Both the position numbers and the translations under genes were made by a program. A DNA stretch of 64,000 bases from DASYTH01 sp036002505 (GTDB lineage: Bacteria > Actinomycetota > Actinomycetes > Mycobacteriales > Pseudonocardiaceae): contig NZ_DASYTH010000096.1 of NCBI RefSeq assembly GCF_036002505.1, positions 3,201 through 67,200 on the forward strand. The letters run 5' to 3'. Under the pieces are notes generated by a model. That model was not told the origin of the DNA, ran no database searches, and was given only the letters and a program-made list of their open reading frames with translations. Each line of letters opens with the position of its first letter. Positions within the stretch are counted from its first letter, which is position 1. Shown here piece after piece: positions 50,156 through 58,872 of the stretch.

Positions 50156-52327
50156 GTGTTGAAACGTTCCATTGCCGGTGCGGTCGTGCTGGTCACGACG
50201 ACGGGGTTGGTCGGGGCGCCGGCTACCGCGACGGCTGCCGCCGCCTGGCACCGCTACGTCCTCGGTCCGTCCGCCGCGCAGGTTGCCCCGGTCAGCGCGG
50301 AGGGCACCGGAAATGTGGCCAACCCGCACACTCTGGTGACGGGCAAGGGAAAGGCGGCGACCCTGACCACGGTCGCGGGCCAGACGCCGGCGTCGGTCGT
50401 GCTCGACTTCGGCAAGGATCTCGCCGGCACCCCGTTCTTCGACGTGACCGCGGTGGCGGGCGCACCGGCGCTCACCCTGGTCACCGGTGAGGCGCGGTCG
50501 TTTCTCCGCAGGCCGGCGGCGACCACCGTCGCGGTGGTCGCCGCCGTAGGGGCGACCACGGTCACCCTCGCGTCGGCGGCGAACCTCGAGGTCGGCAACA
50601 CGATCACGATCGGCACCCAGGCCGGGACGATCACCGCGTTCGACCCGACCGCCCGGACCGTCTCCTTTGGACCCGCCCTGTCCGCGGACATGCCGGTGGG
50701 GACGGCGGTGTCGACCTCGCCGGGCGCGCCGGCCTCGGACGAGGCCCGCGGGCTGGCCGGCGTCGGCGGCCCGGATACCTTGCAGCCCACCGCGCCGGGC
50801 CGGATGACCGGCACCTTCCACGGCGGGTTCCGGTTCATCCTGCTCACCCTGTCCACGCCGGGCAGCGTGTCGATCTCCTCGGCCCGGGTCGACTTCCAGG
50901 CGCTGCGGGCGACCCCGGCCGACTACCGCGGCCACTTCCTGTCCAGCGACGACCAGCTGAACCGGATGTGGTACTCCGGCGCCTACACCCTGCAGCTCAA
51001 CCTGAAACCCGCCGGCCGGGGCGGTTTGCCGGACGCCCGGATCTACGACGGAGCCAAGCGCGACCGCAGCATCTGGACCTGCGACATGCTGGTGCAGGCC
51101 CCGACCGCGATCAGCACCCTCGGCACCGTCGGCGCGGAGTACGTGAAGTCCTCGCTGAACGTGATCCTCGCGACCCAGCGCGCCGACGGTGCGCTGCCCG
51201 GCTCGCCCGACTTCCGCAAGGGCCCCAACCCGGCCGGCTCCCCGCTGTTCTACTCCAACAACTATTCCGGCTGCGGCATCCGCGGCGTCATCGCCTACTA
51301 CCGCTACACCGGCGACGAGGCCTACCTGCGGAGCGTCCTCCCGGCCATGCGCGCCGAGCTCGCCTACAACGCGACGTTCCTCGACGCCAACAACCTCGTC
51401 GTCTCCAACGACCGCGACTTCTGGCAGGCCACGCAGACCGGCGAGGTCACCAAGTACAGCATCGACTACTACGTCCTGCTCCGGGAAATGGCCGGGGTCG
51501 AGCGCACGATCGGCGACCCCGCCATTGCCGACGGCCACGACGCGAAGGCCGAGGCGATCAAGACCGCGATCAACACCCGGCTGTGGAACCCGGCCCTGGG
51601 CGCCTACGGCCAGAGCAGCGACCGTCTCGACGTCCTCGTCGAGGACGCCAACGCGGTCGCGCTGCAGTACGGCATCGTGCCCACCGAGCGCCGCGCCGGC
51701 GTGCTGGCCGCGCTCCGGACACTGTGGACGCCGTTCGGCGCGATCATCGGCCCGGGTCTGCAGGACCCCACCGGCCACGTAATCGAGCCGTTCGGCAACG
51801 GGATGGAGACCGCCGGCCGGTTCGCCGCGGGCGACACCGCCGGCGCGTTCGACCTCATGCGCACCACCTGGGGACCCATGGTGGACAAGGAGAACCCGCT
51901 CTACACCGGCGGCCTCTGGGAGTTCAAGAACGGCACCGGCGGCGTCAACCGCACCACCGCCAGCCTCGCGCACGGCTGGGCCGCGGCCCCGACCGTGCAG
52001 CTCACCGAGCTGGTCCTCGGCGTGACCCCGGTCGAGGCGGGCTACGCCACGTGGAGCATCAAACCCCACCCCGGCAACCTCACCTGGGCCGAGGGCGCGG
52101 TGCCCACGAAGTTCGGCGACATCACCGCCCGCTGGGTGTCCGCCGGTCCCGTCTTCAACCTGCACGCCGAGACCCCGGCCGGCACGAACGGCACGATCGC
52201 CGTCCCCGCCACCGAGAGGTCCCTGGTCATCGTCGACGGCCGGTTGATCCGCGGACCCGTCGAGGACGGCTACCTCCAGATCAGCGTGCCAGGTGGCCGG
52301 CACGACATCCTCGTCGTCCGAACCTGA
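50156..52327 (+). CDS. secreted GH78-like (alpha-L-rhamnosidase-type) protein 2
   Basis: 723 residues, paralogue of the upstream gene. Signal peptide MLKRSIAGAVVLVTTTGLVG. It has an extra beta-rich insertion (about 120-185, VGATTVTLASAANLEVGNTI) in the N-terminal domain. Barrel motifs: HFLSSDDQLNRMWYSGAYTL, IYDGAKRDRSIWTCDM, IAYYRYTGDEAYL, LYTGGLWEFKNGTGG, and WSIKPHPGNLTWAEGAVPTK at the end. The classical acid Glu is again Arg. The GTG at 50156 follows GAGGGAGAG. The two secreted enzymes probably act in series on rhamnose-containing pectin. Confidence 0.85.
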   Translation: MLKRSIAGAVVLVTTTGLVGAPATATAAAAWHRYVLGPSAAQVAPVSAEGTGNVANPHTLVTGKGKAATLTTVAGQTPASVVLDFGKDLAGTPFFDVTAVAGAPALTLVTGEARSFLRRPAATTVAVVAAVGATTVTLASAANLEVGNTITIGTQAGTITAFDPTARTVSFGPALSADMPVGTAVSTSPGAPASDEARGLAGVGGPDTLQPTAPGRMTGTFHGGFRFILLTLSTPGSVSISSARVDFQALRATPADYRGHFLSSDDQLNRMWYSGAYTLQLNLKPAGRGGLPDARIYDGAKRDRSIWTCDMLVQAPTAISTLGTVGAEYVKSSLNVILATQRADGALPGSPDFRKGPNPAGSPLFYSNNYSGCGIRGVIAYYRYTGDEAYLRSVLPAMRAELAYNATFLDANNLVVSNDRDFWQATQTGEVTKYSIDYYVLLREMAGVERTIGDPAIADGHDAKAEAIKTAINTRLWNPALGAYGQSSDRLDVLVEDANAVALQYGIVPTERRAGVLAALRTLWTPFGAIIGPGLQDPTGHVIEPFGNGMETAGRFAAGDTAGAFDLMRTTWGPMVDKENPLYTGGLWEFKNGTGGVNRTTASLAHGWAAAPTVQLTELVLGVTPVEAGYATWSIKPHPGNLTWAEGAVPTKFGDITARWVSAGPVFNLHAETPAGTNGTIAVPATERSLVIVDGRLIRGPVEDGYLQISVPGGRHDILVVRT

Positions 52328-52336
52328 CCGGCCGTC

Positions 52337-52380
52337 GGAAGGAAGCAACGTCACCTTCACTCCCGGCAAGGAAAGCAAGC
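52337..52380. repeat. degenerate 30-nt repeat, GCAACGTCAC class
   Basis: GGAAGCAACGTCACCTTCAC followed by GGCAAGGAAAGCAAGC, a decayed relative of the pairs at 13376 and 62768, just after the GH78-like stop. Confidence 0.55.
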
Positions 52381-52433
52381 CGTGGCGATGTGGTGCGTCG
52401 GGTCAGACGCGCAGCAGGCTTTGATGCCAGCTG

Positions 52434-52650
52434 TGTTGGCGCGCCACGGTGCAGTGTTGGCGTCTGGCGTGGGTGTATTGGCTGGTGACGACGACAACGC
52501 CGGCACAGCCGATGGCGGCCCGACGCCCACTCGGCCAACACGGCGACGCCACGCGCCAACATGCCGACGCCCACTCGGCCAACGTGGCGACGCCAGGCGC
52601 CAACATGGCGACGCCACGCGCCAACGTAGCGACGCCACGCGCCAACATGG
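52434..52650. repeat. inverted array of 21-nt repeats
   Basis: Left arm about 52434-52484 (GTGTTGGCGCGCCACGGTGC, GTGTTGGCGTCTGGCGTGGG, GTATTGGCT), spacer starting GGTGACGACG, right arm about 52538-52650 with CAACATGGCGACGCCACGCG-type units, mostly every 21 nt (one unit is 23 nt). Same plan as 32888-33113. It separates the convergent GH78-like gene and pectate lyase gene. Confidence 0.85.
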
Positions 52651-52671
52651 CGAGTGCGGCGCGGAGGCGTC

Positions 52672-52782
52672 GAGCGGGTGCGCGAGCTGACCGGAGGTGA
52701 CGGCACGCACGCCGTCCTCGAGTGCGTCGGGCTCGTCGAGGCCGTCGAGACCGCGTTCGGTGTGGTCCGAGCGGGCGGCACG
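52672..52782 (+). pseudogene. fragment of a zinc-type alcohol dehydrogenase
   Basis: An unframed-by-start stretch of about 37 codons translates to ERVRELTGGDGTHAVLECVG followed by LVEAVETAFGVVRAGGT, the cofactor-domain loop of medium-chain alcohol dehydrogenases. No start codon, Zn-site or C-terminus is present; the left edge is the last 21-nt repeat unit and the right edge runs into the pectate lyase gene end. A relic of a deleted gene. Confidence 0.8.
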
Positions 52783-52814
52783 GCGCCTTCGGGTTGGCCG
52801 CGCGCCCCCGCCGG

Positions 52815-54038
52815 TTACCGGTAGGTGAGGTCGGATGCGGAATAGAAGCAGTTGGTGCCGTCGGCGCCGCTGCCGGCCTGGGTGGGCTCGGCACCGGTGT
52901 TGTTGCCGATGTACTTCTGGCAGATCACCATCGCCCGGCTCGCGTCGTTGATGATGGTGATCCCGCTGAACCGGGCGGTGTCGCCGAAGTTGATGTTGAT
53001 GCCGGCGATCCTGCTCCCCGGCCGGGTCAGCGTGACGTTGCGGATCACCACGTCGCGCTGATTCTGGGTGGAGCAGTTGCCGCAGGACCGGTAGAAGGTG
53101 CCGAAGTTGTTGGCCTGGAAGTTCTGGATGGTCACCGTGCCGGGCCCGTTGTGCTGGAAGATCTTGTCGCTGGCCTGCCGGGCGCCACCACCGTCGACCA
53201 GGAACTGCGGGTCGCCGCTGCCGCGGAAGGTGGCCGCGTCCTCACCCACGTCCTCCCACCACACGTTGCGCAGCGTGCAGGGACCGTTGCAGTGCACGCC
53301 GTCACCGGCCGGCGCGCCGATGATCACGTTGGCCAGTGTCGCCCCGGAGGCCAGGTCGAACATCGGGTCCTGGCTCTCCTCCTGACTGCCGTCGCCGATG
53401 CAGCAGTACCGGCGCAGACCGCCGTCCAGGCCGCTGGCCGGCACCGAGATGGTGCCGTTGACGTTGACCTGCCCGGTCGGGGTCGGGAAGCCCGGGGGCG
53501 GCGGTGGTGGCGGTGGGCTGCCAGCGACCTCGAAGTCGAGGAAGTCGACGTTGGGCAGGCCGTTGGCCGTGGTCGGATTCAGCCGGATCGTGTTGCTGCC
53601 GGCGTTCACCGAGGCGGTCAGGGTCTTGGTCACCCAGGTCGACCACGCACCCGTCCCCTCGAACGACGGCGTCTGCACCGTGGCACCGTTGACGACCAGG
53701 CCCGCCGGCCGCGCCGTGGTGGTGCCGTTGGCGAACCGGACCCCCAACGTCGCCGTACCCGCCGCGGACGCGTTCACGGTGAACTGGGCGAACGCCCCGG
53801 TGGCGTTCGTGCCGTTGCAGAACCCGCCGCCGGAGAACCCGGCCCAGTTGGAGTCGATGGTGCCGGAGCAGGTCGCCGGCGAGCTCTCCGCCTCGAACCG
53901 GGTCGGCGCGGCCACCGCCGCGGACCCCGGCCACACCAGCACCGCGCCGGCCACCAGGGCCGTGCCGGCAACGAGCGATGCCAGCCTCCTTCTCGTCCCT
54001 CGCACTGCGAACCTCCGGTTGGTGTGAGCAGGGATCAC
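52815..54038 (-). CDS. secreted PL3 pectate lyase with CBM35
   Basis: 407 residues. Signal peptide to about 43 (LASLVAGTALVAGAVLVWPG). A CBM35-like module (about 45-172, TRFEAESSPATCSGTIDSNW to NVDFLDFEVAG) is joined by a poly-Pro linker to a PL3 parallel beta-helix (about 185-405) with GDGVHCNGPCTLRNVWWEDV, GEDAATFRG, QHNGPGTVTIQNFQANNFG and MVICQKYIGN, all diagnostic of PL3. It cleaves de-esterified homogalacturonan by beta-elimination, Ca2+-dependent. Start at ATG 54038; a GTG twelve codons later would also leave an intact signal. The 100 bp upstream shows no clear promoter. Confidence 0.93.
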   Translation of the reverse strand: MIPAHTNRRFAVRGTRRRLASLVAGTALVAGAVLVWPGSAAVAAPTRFEAESSPATCSGTIDSNWAGFSGGGFCNGTNATGAFAQFTVNASAAGTATLGVRFANGTTTARPAGLVVNGATVQTPSFEGTGAWSTWVTKTLTASVNAGSNTIRLNPTTANGLPNVDFLDFEVAGSPPPPPPPPGFPTPTGQVNVNGTISVPASGLDGGLRRYCCIGDGSQEESQDPMFDLASGATLANVIIGAPAGDGVHCNGPCTLRNVWWEDVGEDAATFRGSGDPQFLVDGGGARQASDKIFQHNGPGTVTIQNFQANNFGTFYRSCGNCSTQNQRDVVIRNVTLTRPGSRIAGININFGDTARFSGITIINDASRAMVICQKYIGNNTGAEPTQAGSGADGTNCFYSASDLTYR

Positions 54039-54138
54039 CGCGAACCGGCACGTCGCGGCGTGCCAACCAGGCTAGGCACGCCCGCGTGGACAATCACGAA
54101 CACCATGTGGACTTTTGGAGAGCCGCACCTCAGGTGGC

Positions 54139-55506
54139 TCAGTTGTTTCCGGCGAGGTCGAAGGGCCGTGGGTAGGGCGCGGGCCGGTAGGTGAGGTAGG
54201 CGGGTGGGGCGGCCGGGTCGAGAACGGCGGCGAGGCGGTTGAGGCTGGCCGGGTCGGTGTTCGACCAGCGGCCCGTGTCGATGCGGCGTTCCAGGGTGCG
54301 GAGGGCGGCGAGCATCTCGCCGGTGGTGAAGGTGCAGTGCCCGGCGCGGTGCACGAAGGCCTGGCGCAGCAGGGGTGTGCGGCCGGCGGCGCTGACGGTG
54401 TCGGCGTAGGCGTGCTCGACCTGAACCGGCACCAGCGGGTCGCCGGTGGTGTGGATGGTGAGCATCGGCTTGGTGATCCGGCCGGTGAACGCGATGTTGC
54501 GGATCAGGTAGCCGACCGCGGGCGGGTCGGCGGTGACGCGCGGGGCGCGGGCCAGCGTGGCCAGGTCGTCGTGCAGGGACAGGCCGGCGCGGGCGTAGAG
54601 CGCTTCGACTTCGGCGCGGTTGGCGGAGCGGGCGAGGAGGCGCGCGTAGTCCACGCCGGTGTTCCAGGACATGTTGCCGCCGGCGTGGGTTTCGGCTTCC
54701 TGCCGCCAGGACTGGCCCACGAAGAGGGTGAGGTGCAGGGTCTGGAACTGGTTGGCCTCCGCGGTGTCGTGGTCGCCGGGGGCTGGTTCGGGCAGAGTCG
54801 GGTCGGTCCAGGCGGGGATGTTGTGCAGGGCGGCGGCGAGTGCGATCCGGGCTCGCCCCTGCGGGGTGGCCTGGGCGGTGTCGAGGGCGGCGGTCAGCTC
54901 GGCGGTGGTGGCGAGAGCCGTTGCCTGGTCGGGAATCCGCACCAGCGGACCGGGCAAACCGGGTGCCAGCAGGGTTTTGACCGCGAACGCGGGGTCCAGG
55001 GTGTTGTTCCAGTTGGCGACTCCGCCTTGGAGCAGACCGCACATGGACAGGGTGCCGGCGAAGCGGCTGCCGGCCCGTTCGGCGAGCCCGGCGGTGATCA
55101 TGCCGCCGAGCGAGGTGCCCCAGGCGATGGTGCGCCGTGCGGGGCCGAACCGGGCGGTGAGCGCGTCCAGGGTGGCGAGCTGGTCAGGAAGCGCTTGCTC
55201 GAGGATCCACCCGTTGCCGGCGTAGGAGGAGCCGATCATGGCGTAGCCCTGGGCGAGCAGGGCGGTCCGCTCGGCGTCGCCGGGTGCGTTGCGGGCCGGG
55301 TTCGGCACCCCCTGCGGTGTGTAGCCGTGGCTGTACAGCAGGACGGTGTGGTTCCAGTCGGCCGGCACGTCCATCACGTACGTGGCGCCGTCCGGCAGCA
55401 CACCCTCCACATGCGACGGTGCCGCGGTGGCGGCGGCCGGGGAGTGCCCAGTCGCCAGCAGCGCGGCGATCAGGGCGGTGGGGGCGAGGATCCGGGCGAG
55501 TCTCAT
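54139..55506 (-). CDS. secreted alpha/beta-hydrolase
   Basis: 455 residues. Signal peptide about 1-28 (ARILAPTALIAALLATGHSP). Early strand VLLYSHGYTPQG (oxyanion region HG), nucleophile Ser in AWGTSLGGMITAGL, a large helical cap (about 185-350), late acid region MLTIHTTGDPLVPVQVE and catalytic His in HRAGHCTFTTGEM. This is the layout of secreted peptidase/esterase-like hydrolases of actinobacteria; the substrate is unknown. It begins 24 bp after the branched-chain binding-protein gene on the same strand, so it is probably the last gene of that operon and may produce or modify the imported compound. Confidence 0.85.
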   Translation of the reverse strand: MRLARILAPTALIAALLATGHSPAAATAAPSHVEGVLPDGATYVMDVPADWNHTVLLYSHGYTPQGVPNPARNAPGDAERTALLAQGYAMIGSSYAGNGWILEQALPDQLATLDALTARFGPARRTIAWGTSLGGMITAGLAERAGSRFAGTLSMCGLLQGGVANWNNTLDPAFAVKTLLAPGLPGPLVRIPDQATALATTAELTAALDTAQATPQGRARIALAAALHNIPAWTDPTLPEPAPGDHDTAEANQFQTLHLTLFVGQSWRQEAETHAGGNMSWNTGVDYARLLARSANRAEVEALYARAGLSLHDDLATLARAPRVTADPPAVGYLIRNIAFTGRITKPMLTIHTTGDPLVPVQVEHAYADTVSAAGRTPLLRQAFVHRAGHCTFTTGEMLAALRTLERRIDTGRWSNTDPASLNRLAAVLDPAAPPAYLTYRPAPYPRPFDLAGNN

Positions 55507-55530
55507 GGGTGATCCCTTCTCGCGGCTCGG

Positions 55531-56775
55531 TCATGCCTTGGGCTGGTAGGACTTCGCGGCGTCCGCCTCGACCGCGCCGCCGACCGCTTTCAGTCCACCC
55601 GGGACGGTGGAGTCGGCCTTGGCGAGGTACACCGCGCGGGTCGGGGGCTGGTCGGGGTTGGTGTAGTCCAGCGGGCCGGCGACCAGGCCGCCGGTGTCCA
55701 GCCCGGAGATCTGGTGGGCCGCGGTGAGCAGGCCGGCGCGGGTGAGGTCCTTGTTGTCGCAGGCTTTCTGCAGCACCGCGCGGGTGACCTGGGCCTGGGT
55801 GTAGCCGAACACCGAGCCGACCTGGGTGGGCACCGCGTCCGGGTAGGCCTTGGTGAACGCCTCCTGCGCCGCCTTCGCCCCCGGGCTGTCCAGCGCGGCC
55901 GGGGCCATGCTGGACACCACGTACAGGTTCTCCTTCAGCGCCGGACCGGCCGGAGTGGACAGCAGCTGCGGGGTGAAACCCGGACCGTTGGCCACGATCG
56001 GCACGTTCAGGCCGACGGACTTGGCCACGCCGGCGACGGAGGCGGTCTGGGTCGGGCCGGCGGAGACCAGGATCGCGGTCACGCCGGCGTTGCGGAACGC
56101 GGCGACCTGCGCGGACAGATCGGTGTCCGACGCCTTGATCTTCTGCTCGACGATCGTCAACCCCTTCTGCCCGGCCAGGTACTTGCTGCCGCGCAGGGCG
56201 TTCTCACCGAAGTCGCCCTCGAAGTAGACGTGGCCGATCTTGTCGCCGGGCTTGATCCCCTTCTCCCGCATCAGGAAGTCCAGGCCGGTGATCGCCTCGA
56301 TGTCGTAGGTGGTGCCGACCAGCTGGAAGTGCGGATCACCGAGCACCGAGCCGCTCCAGCCGGCGAACCCGACGAACACGTTGTCCTGGTTGATGGCCGG
56401 CTTCAGCGCGGTGATCACCGGCGAGCCGAGCACGGTCTGCAGCGCGAGCGCGTCGGCGGAGACCTCGCGGTAGAGCGCGACGGCCTTCTGCGGGTCGTAG
56501 CCGTGGTCCTTCACGGTGACCTCGACCTTGCGGCCGCACACCCCGCCCTTCTCGTTCTCCAGCTTCCAGTACAGCTGGGTGCCCTGCACCAGGCTCTTGC
56601 CCAGCGGCGCGAACACCGCGGTCAGGTCGACCAGGCTGGCCAGCCTGATGGTGGTGTCGGTGACCCCGGGGCCGGTCCTGACACCCCCGGAGCTCTGGCC
56701 GCCGGAGGTGGCCTTGCTACATGCGGTCAGCATCAGGCACAGCGCTACCACCGATGCCAGTAGTCGTCGGTTCAT
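55531..56775 (-). CDS. branched-chain-type ABC substrate-binding lipoprotein
   Basis: 414 residues, LivK/LivJ-like type-I fold. Lipobox LTAC in LASVVALCLMLTACSKA. Features: VTDTTIRLASLVDLTAVFAP, VTVKDHGYDPQKAVALYREV, VFVGFAGWSGSV, IGHVYFEGDFGENALRG, AILVSAGPTQTASVAGVAKS. AAGGAG stands 8 nt before the ATG, which lies 59 nt inside the 3' end of the permease gene. Ligands in the family include amino acids, amides, urea and aromatic acids; the PaaX-type regulator favours an aromatic or amide ligand here. Confidence 0.93.
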   Translation of the reverse strand: MNRRLLASVVALCLMLTACSKATSGGQSSGGVRTGPGVTDTTIRLASLVDLTAVFAPLGKSLVQGTQLYWKLENEKGGVCGRKVEVTVKDHGYDPQKAVALYREVSADALALQTVLGSPVITALKPAINQDNVFVGFAGWSGSVLGDPHFQLVGTTYDIEAITGLDFLMREKGIKPGDKIGHVYFEGDFGENALRGSKYLAGQKGLTIVEQKIKASDTDLSAQVAAFRNAGVTAILVSAGPTQTASVAGVAKSVGLNVPIVANGPGFTPQLLSTPAGPALKENLYVVSSMAPAALDSPGAKAAQEAFTKAYPDAVPTQVGSVFGYTQAQVTRAVLQKACDNKDLTRAGLLTAAHQISGLDTGGLVAGPLDYTNPDQPPTRAVYLAKADSTVPGGLKAVGGAVEADAAKSYQPKA

Positions 56776-57826
56776 GAGATGCGCTCCTTGGACGGGAGAT
56801 ACGACGGAGGAGTTGAGCCAGTCCGCCGGGCGCGAACAGCAGGACCGCGATCACGGCCGTGCCGTAGAGCAGCCGGGCGGCTTCCGCGGCGCCGACGCCG
56901 GCCTCGCCCGGTTGGGCCAGGAACGGCAACGCGTCGCTGTAATGGTTGAGCACCAACGGAAGCGCGGTGACGAACAGCGCGCCGGCCACCGCGCCGCCGA
57001 GCGCGCCCAACCCACCGAGAATGATCATCGCGAGGAAGTCGATGGACAGCAGGAACCCGAAGCTGTCCGGCACGATCCGGCCGAACGCCACCGCCAGCAG
57101 CACCCCGGCCAGCCCGGCGTAGGCGCTGGACACGGTGAACGCGGCCGCCTTGTAACGCCGGACATCGACCCCCAGCACCGCGGCGGCGATCTCGCTGTCC
57201 CGCAGCCCGACCAGCGCCCGCCCCGGCCGGCCGCGCAGCAGGTTTCGCGCGTACCACCAGGACACCGCGACGAGCAGCAGCCCGAGGTACCACAGCCGCT
57301 CCAACGCTCCGAACGGGACGTTGAACACGACGAGCTCGGGATCCGTCGCGGTGAACGAGAATCCGAACAGGCGGAACGGTGCGGCGTCGCGGCCGTTGAA
57401 GCCGCCGGTCAGCGCGGTGGCGTTGGTCAGGATGTGCTGGCCGAGGAACACCAGCCCGAGCGAGGCCAGTCCCAAGTAGATTCCGCGCAGCCGCCCGGCG
57501 ATCGGGCTGAACAGCGCCCCGGCGAGCCCGGCGAGTGCCACGGCGCCGAGCGCGGCCAGTGCCGGCGGCCACCCCGCGCCCCGCACCGGGCCCGCGCCGG
57601 TGCCGGCCAGGAACGCGTAGCCGTAGGCGCCGACCGCGACGAAGAACGCGTGCCCCAGCGAAAGCTGCCCGGCCACCCCGACCAGCAGGGTCAGGCCGAG
57701 CGCGCCGATCGCCGCGGCCATCGCGAACAGCCCGGTCTGCAACCAGAAACCGCTCAGCTCCAACGGCGCCGCCAGCGCCAGCAACCCGGCGAGAGCGGCC
57801 AGGGGCAGGCGGATCCGGTCAGACAC
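56717..57826 (-). CDS. branched-chain-type ABC permease (LivM-like)
   Basis: 369 residues, about ten helices. LivM signature: QLSLGHAFFVAVGAYGYAFL and the cytoplasmic loop GRALVGLRDSEIAAAVLGVD; later MIILGGLGALGGAVAGALF. The GTG at 57826 has AAGGAG seven nt upstream inside the end of LivH (8-nt overlap). The C-terminal 30 residues are Ser/Pro-rich and overlap the next gene. Confidence 0.93.
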   Translation of the reverse strand: MSDRIRLPLAALAGLLALAAPLELSGFWLQTGLFAMAAAIGALGLTLLVGVAGQLSLGHAFFVAVGAYGYAFLAGTGAGPVRGAGWPPALAALGAVALAGLAGALFSPIAGRLRGIYLGLASLGLVFLGQHILTNATALTGGFNGRDAAPFRLFGFSFTATDPELVVFNVPFGALERLWYLGLLLVAVSWWYARNLLRGRPGRALVGLRDSEIAAAVLGVDVRRYKAAAFTVSSAYAGLAGVLLAVAFGRIVPDSFGFLLSIDFLAMIILGGLGALGGAVAGALFVTALPLVLNHYSDALPFLAQPGEAGVGAAEAARLLYGTAVIAVLLFAPGGLAQLLRRISRPRSASHEPTTTGIGGSAVPDADRM

Positions 57827-58712
57827 GGCTGATCTCCTTGCCGCCGAACAACCCCGCCGGCCGCACCAACAGGACCAGCAGCATCACCAGGTACGGCGCC
57901 ACACTCCCGAACCCGCGGCCGAGGAACGCCAGCTCGTCCTGGTAGCCGGCGGCGAACGTGGTGGTCAGGCCCACCGCGAGCCCACCGGCCAGCGCCCCGG
58001 TCGTCGAGTCCAGCCCGCCGAGCACCGCGGCCGGCACCGCCGCGCCCAGCGCCGCCTGCCCCACGCTGCCGCTGATCCCCGGCGACGGGAACGCGGTGAA
58101 GAACAGGCCCGCGATCGCGGCCAGCACCCCGGCCAGCACCCACGCGCTCGCCGCGACCCGGCCCAGCCGGATGCCCATCAGCGACGCGGTCATCGGCCGC
58201 TCCGCCGAGGCCCGCAACGCCACCCCCCAGTCGGAGAACTTCAGCACCGCAAGGAACCCGGCGACCAGGACCACCGCCACCACCGCGGCCGCGATCCGGG
58301 TCTGCGGCACGGAGATCCCGCCGAACGACACGACGTCGGCGCGCCACGGGTCGCCGGTGGTGAGCAGGTCCGCGCCGATCCGCCGGGTCAGCTCGGTGGA
58401 AAGCACGATGTCGATGCCCAGGGTCAGGATCGCCAGCGCCCCCGGGTCGGCCAGCCGAACCCGCCGCAGCAGCACCACCCCGATCAGCACCGCGACCGCC
58501 GCGGTCACCGCCACCGCGAGCAGCACGGCCCCGGCGAACCCGAGGCTCTCGTGGGCCCGGCCGACCACATAGGCGCCGAGCAGCAGCAGCGAACCGTAGG
58601 CGAAGTTGACCACCCGCGTCGCCTTGAACACGACCACGAACCCGAGCGCGATCAACGCGTCGATGCACCCCAACGACAGCCCGCTGGCCAGCAGCGTCAC
58701 GAACTGGTTCAT
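57819..58712 (-). CDS. branched-chain-type ABC permease (LivH-like)
   Basis: 297 residues. FVTLLASGLSLGCIDALIAL and FVVVFKATRVVNFAYGSLLL (substrate-path helices of LivH), later LGGLDSTTGALAGGLAVGLT. The frame is open upstream to 58895, but the ATG at 58712 is preceded by GAGGTGA from the spacer element and matches the family start. Overlaps LivM by 8 nt. Confidence 0.93.
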   Translation of the reverse strand: MNQFVTLLASGLSLGCIDALIALGFVVVFKATRVVNFAYGSLLLLGAYVVGRAHESLGFAGAVLLAVAVTAAVAVLIGVVLLRRVRLADPGALAILTLGIDIVLSTELTRRIGADLLTTGDPWRADVVSFGGISVPQTRIAAAVVAVVLVAGFLAVLKFSDWGVALRASAERPMTASLMGIRLGRVAASAWVLAGVLAAIAGLFFTAFPSPGISGSVGQAALGAAVPAAVLGGLDSTTGALAGGLAVGLTTTFAAGYQDELAFLGRGFGSVAPYLVMLLVLLVRPAGLFGGKEISRV

Positions 58713-58872
58713 GGCATCACCTCGCAAGCTCGGTGATGCTGAACCCCGCCCCCTCGTTCCTCGGGGCCGGGGCAGTGCATACAGGTCGCTCCGCAAGCTC
58801 CGCCAAGCCTGCGTCTCCTCGTTCCTCGGAGACGCAGGAGTATCAATTGGTTCGCTCCGCAAGCTCCGCTCA
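58713..58872 (-). repeat. stop-to-Shine-Dalgarno spacer element (copy 3, long)
   Basis: In gene direction: starts at the ATPase stop (TGAGCGGAGCTTGCGGAGCG), contains a second GCGGAGCTTGCGGAGCG, and ends ACCGAGCTTGCGAGGTGATG before LivH. Two hairpins lie inside: CCTGCGTCTCC / GGAGACGCAGG, and CCCCGGCCCC / GGGGGCGGGG, both with GAGGAACGA in the loop. Length 160 bp against 61 and 94 bp for the other copies. Confidence 0.85.

Noticed and set aside
49292..52378. minus-strand frame of about 1,030 codons
   Set aside because: Antisense to the two secreted GH78-like genes, with no recognisable domain.
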